Positions 60,455-64,000 of a stretch of DNA of 64,000 nt are shown piece after piece (the stretch's first letter is position 1; each line of letters begins with the position of its first letter). Location of the stretch: positions 70,088 through 134,087 of the forward strand of contig NZ_WTUX01000022.1 in the NCBI RefSeq assembly GCF_009882975.1. The letters are read 5' to 3'. Position numbers and translations under genes: made by a program. Origin of the DNA: Maritimibacter harenae (GTDB taxonomy: Bacteria; Pseudomonadota; Alphaproteobacteria; Rhodobacterales; Rhodobacteraceae). The notes under the pieces were generated by a model. It searched no databases, was not told the origin of the DNA, and saw only the letters and a program-made list of their open reading frames with translations.

Positions 60455-61441
60455 ATGATGAAACCAGTCAAAGCCGCAGCCGCCGTGCTCGCCATGACAT
60501 CCGGGGCCGCGATGGCCCAGGACGAGGTGACGCTCCAGCTGAAATGGGTGACCCAGGCCCAGTTCGGGGGCTACTACGTCGCCCTCGAAAAGGGCTTCTA
60601 CGAGGAAGAGAACCTCGACGTGACGATCAAGCCGGGCGGCCCGGACATCGCGCCGCCGCAGGTGATCGCCGGGGGCGGGGCCGACGTGATCGTCGAATGG
60701 ATGCCCGCCGCGCTGGCCGCGCGCGAGCAGGGCCTGCCGCTCGTCAACATCGCGCAGCCGTTCAAGTCGTCGGGCATGATGCTGACCTGCCTGGAGGAAA
60801 GCGGGATCGAGAGCCCCGAGGACTTCCCGGGCAATACGCTGGGCGTCTGGTTCTTCGGCAACGAGTACCCGTTCCTGAGCTGGATGAGCACGCTGGGCAT
60901 CCCGACCGAGGGGGGCGAGGACGGCGTCGAGGTTCTCAAGCAGGGCTTCAACGTGGACCCGCTGCTCCAGAACCAGGCGGCCTGTATCTCGACCATGACC
61001 TACAACGAGTACTGGCAGGTGATCGACGCGGGCATCTCCGAAGATGACCTGATCACCTTCAAGTACGAGGACCAGGGCGTCGCCACGCTCGAGGACGGCC
61101 TCTACGTGCTCGAGGAAGATCTCGAGGATCCGGCCTTCGTCGACAAGATGGCCCGCTTCGTGCGCGCCTCGATGAAAGGCTGGAAGTGGGCCGAGGAGAA
61201 CCCGGAAGAGGCCGCGATGATCGTGCTCGAGTACGACGAGACGGGCGCCCAGACCGAGAAGCACCAGATCCGCATGATGGGTGAGGTGGCCAAGCTGACC
61301 GCCGGCTCCAACGGCGCGCTCGACCCGGCCGACTACGAACGTACCGTCGACACGCTGATGGCGGGTGGTTCGGACCCGGTCATCACGAAGGAGCCGGAAG
61401 GGGCCTACACGCTGGAAATCACCGACCAGGCGCTGAACTGA
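60455..61441 (+). CDS. NMT1/THI5-type substrate-binding protein
   Basis: 328 residues: signal peptide (about 1-21, ending AMAQ), then VTLQLKWVTQAQFGGYYVAL, the hallmark of NMT1/THI5-like binding proteins (ThiY, RibY). Location in a pyrimidine degradation cluster points to a pyrimidine or related ring as ligand; this is inference. Last gene before a strong terminator. Confidence 0.92.
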   Translation: MMKPVKAAAAVLAMTSGAAMAQDEVTLQLKWVTQAQFGGYYVALEKGFYEEENLDVTIKPGGPDIAPPQVIAGGGADVIVEWMPAALAAREQGLPLVNIAQPFKSSGMMLTCLEESGIESPEDFPGNTLGVWFFGNEYPFLSWMSTLGIPTEGGEDGVEVLKQGFNVDPLLQNQAACISTMTYNEYWQVIDAGISEDDLITFKYEDQGVATLEDGLYVLEEDLEDPAFVDKMARFVRASMKGWKWAEENPEEAAMIVLEYDETGAQTEKHQIRMMGEVAKLTAGSNGALDPADYERTVDTLMAGGSDPVITKEPEGAYTLEITDQALN

Positions 61442-61462
61442 GCCTGAACATCGGAGACATCG

Positions 61463-61493
61463 GGGCGCGCGGGGCAACCTGCGCGCCCTTTTT
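61463..61493. terminator. Terminator at the end of the pyrimidine cluster
   Basis: GGGCGCGC (61463-61470) and GCGCGCCC (61481-61488) with a 10-base loop, then TTTTT. It ends at the stop codon of the convergent GFA gene. Confidence 0.9.
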
Positions 61494-61999
61494 CATGCCT
61501 CGGGCGACCAGTGCGCCTTGCCCACGATCACCGGGGCCCCCACGCCGTGCGACGGGTTCTCGCTCCCGTCCATCCGGCTCATGTGCGCCTCGAAACAGGG
61601 AATGCCGGGCAGAATGACGGCGTTCTGCTGGGCAGCGTTGAGGAATATCTGCTTGCTCGCATCCGGTCTCACGTCGAACCAGTTCGGGTCGTCGAACGTG
61701 CCGGCGTAGACGCCGATGATGTCGGGGAAGCGTTCGAAGCCAAGATGGGTCTTGGTGCCGCAGGTGTCGCAGAAATGCACGTGAACGGCGAGCCCGCTGC
61801 CCTCGGACCGGGTGGTCCAGAGCCGCGGCTCCCCCGCCACGAACCCGAAGTCGGCCTTGTCGAAGATCGGCTCGACCATGTGGGTGCCGCCGGTTGCCCT
61901 TTGGCAGAAATGGCAATGGCACAGCGTGACGTGTGATGGTTCGGCCCGCACGGCGTATCGCAGCGCCCCGCACAGGCACCCTCCCTCTTGCGGTGTCAT
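61493..61999 (-). CDS. GFA-family (glutathione-dependent formaldehyde-activating-like) protein
   Basis: 168 residues with the zinc-binding pattern GGCLCGALRY, CHCHFC and CDTCGT of the GFA fold. ATG 61999 follows AAGGAGC; the frame from 62056 would overlap the regulator gene. Substrate unknown. It lies 53 bp downstream of the CueR-type gene. Confidence 0.85.
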   Translation of the reverse strand: MTPQEGGCLCGALRYAVRAEPSHVTLCHCHFCQRATGGTHMVEPIFDKADFGFVAGEPRLWTTRSEGSGLAVHVHFCDTCGTKTHLGFERFPDIIGVYAGTFDDPNWFDVRPDASKQIFLNAAQQNAVILPGIPCFEAHMSRMDGSENPSHGVGAPVIVGKAHWSPEA

Positions 62000-62052
62000 C
62001 GCGGGGCTCCTTCCGTGCTGTCCTGTCAGGGGCAGTCTAGCACGGATCGGTT

Positions 62053-62444
62053 TCATGCGTCGGCAATTCCCCCCATTTCATCCAGGATCGGGCAATCCGG
62101 TCGGTCGTCACCGTGACAATTGCGCACGAGATGGGAGAGCGTGTCGCGCATCGCGACGAGGTCCGCGATCTTGCGCTCGATCTCCTCGAGATGCTCCTCG
62201 GCGACCTTCTTCACCTCGGATGAGGCGCGCGACTTGTCGGCGTAGAGCGCCAGCAGCGTGCGGCAATCGTCGATCGAGAAGCCCAGCGCCCGCGCCCTGG
62301 CGAGGAAGGTGAGCGTGTGCACGTCGCTGCCGGAGAAATCGCGGTAGCCGTTCGTGTCGCGCGCGGGGGTGACGAGGCCGATATCCTCGTAATACCGGAT
62401 CGTCTTGGCCGGCAGTCCTGCACGGGTCGAAGCGTCGGATATGT

Positions 62445-62448
<4 letters not shown>
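62053..62448 (-). CDS. cueR: CueR-type copper-responsive MerR regulator
   Basis: 131 residues: MerR winged helix (about 1-70, [12 protein letters not shown]), a long dimer helix, and the Cu(I)-binding loop CHGDDRPDC (C-x7-C) near residue 111, as in CueR/HmrR. The ATG overlaps the stop of the copper ATPase gene, so it is encoded with its likely target. Confidence 0.94.

Positions 62449-64000
<1,552 letters not shown>

Overview
The window reads as one high-GC chromosome segment of an alphaproteobacterium, most likely a Rhodobacteraceae (Roseobacter/Rhodobacter group). The evidence is a petP-petR regulator pair, an NDUFA9-type complex I oxidoreductase, class I/II cytochromes c, a heat-shock promoter before clpB, and dense operons with ATGA/TGATG start-stop overlaps. 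No rRNA, CRISPR array or intact transposase was found; there is one tRNA gene. The right edge cuts a copper ATPase gene.

Layout. 1-22 kb is housekeeping: a VOC dioxygenase, a Nudix hydrolase, pyrF, clpB, petPR, ilvE, queG with a GST gene, mtgA, the gltB/gltD glutamate synthase genes with a periplasmic protein gene between them, uppP, and an NDUFA9-like gene. At 22.09-22.18 kb lies tRNA-Leu(CAG). From the tRNA 3' end to about 40.28 kb is an apparent 18-kb genomic island. Its boundaries are a 12-bp exact (17 of 19 extended) direct repeat of the tRNA end, a broken tyrosine-integrase start next to the tRNA, and a transposase fragment near the far end. The island carries almost only phosphonate genes: the C-P lyase set phnG-H-I-J-K-L-N and phnM, the regulator phnF, a DUF1045 protein, a phnC-D-E-E transporter with a hexapeptide transferase, and a second cassette of ABC transporter + SAM methyltransferase + PhnM-like hydrolase. 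Pho-box-like 11-bp repeats precede both transporters. phnP and phnO are absent.

40.4-49.2 kb is a one-direction chemotaxis operon (STAS, cheY, cheA, cheW, MCP, cheW, cheR, cheB). It ends with an unusual soluble protein carrying two receptor-tip-like motifs. 49.3-50.7 kb holds two cytochrome c genes and a Cys/His-rich secreted protein. 51-61.4 kb is a reductive pyrimidine degradation cluster (preT, preA, ureidopropionase, dihydropyrimidinase) with an ABC transporter of the NMT1/THI5 type and RutR-like operators. The last part is a GFA-family gene, a CueR-type regulator and a copA-type ATPase.

The most interesting parts are the island boundaries, the second phosphonate cassette (phnM2 ends inside the Pho box of the neighbouring operon), and the MCP-like soluble protein of the che operon. 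All functions are inferred by eye from sequence; no database search was run.
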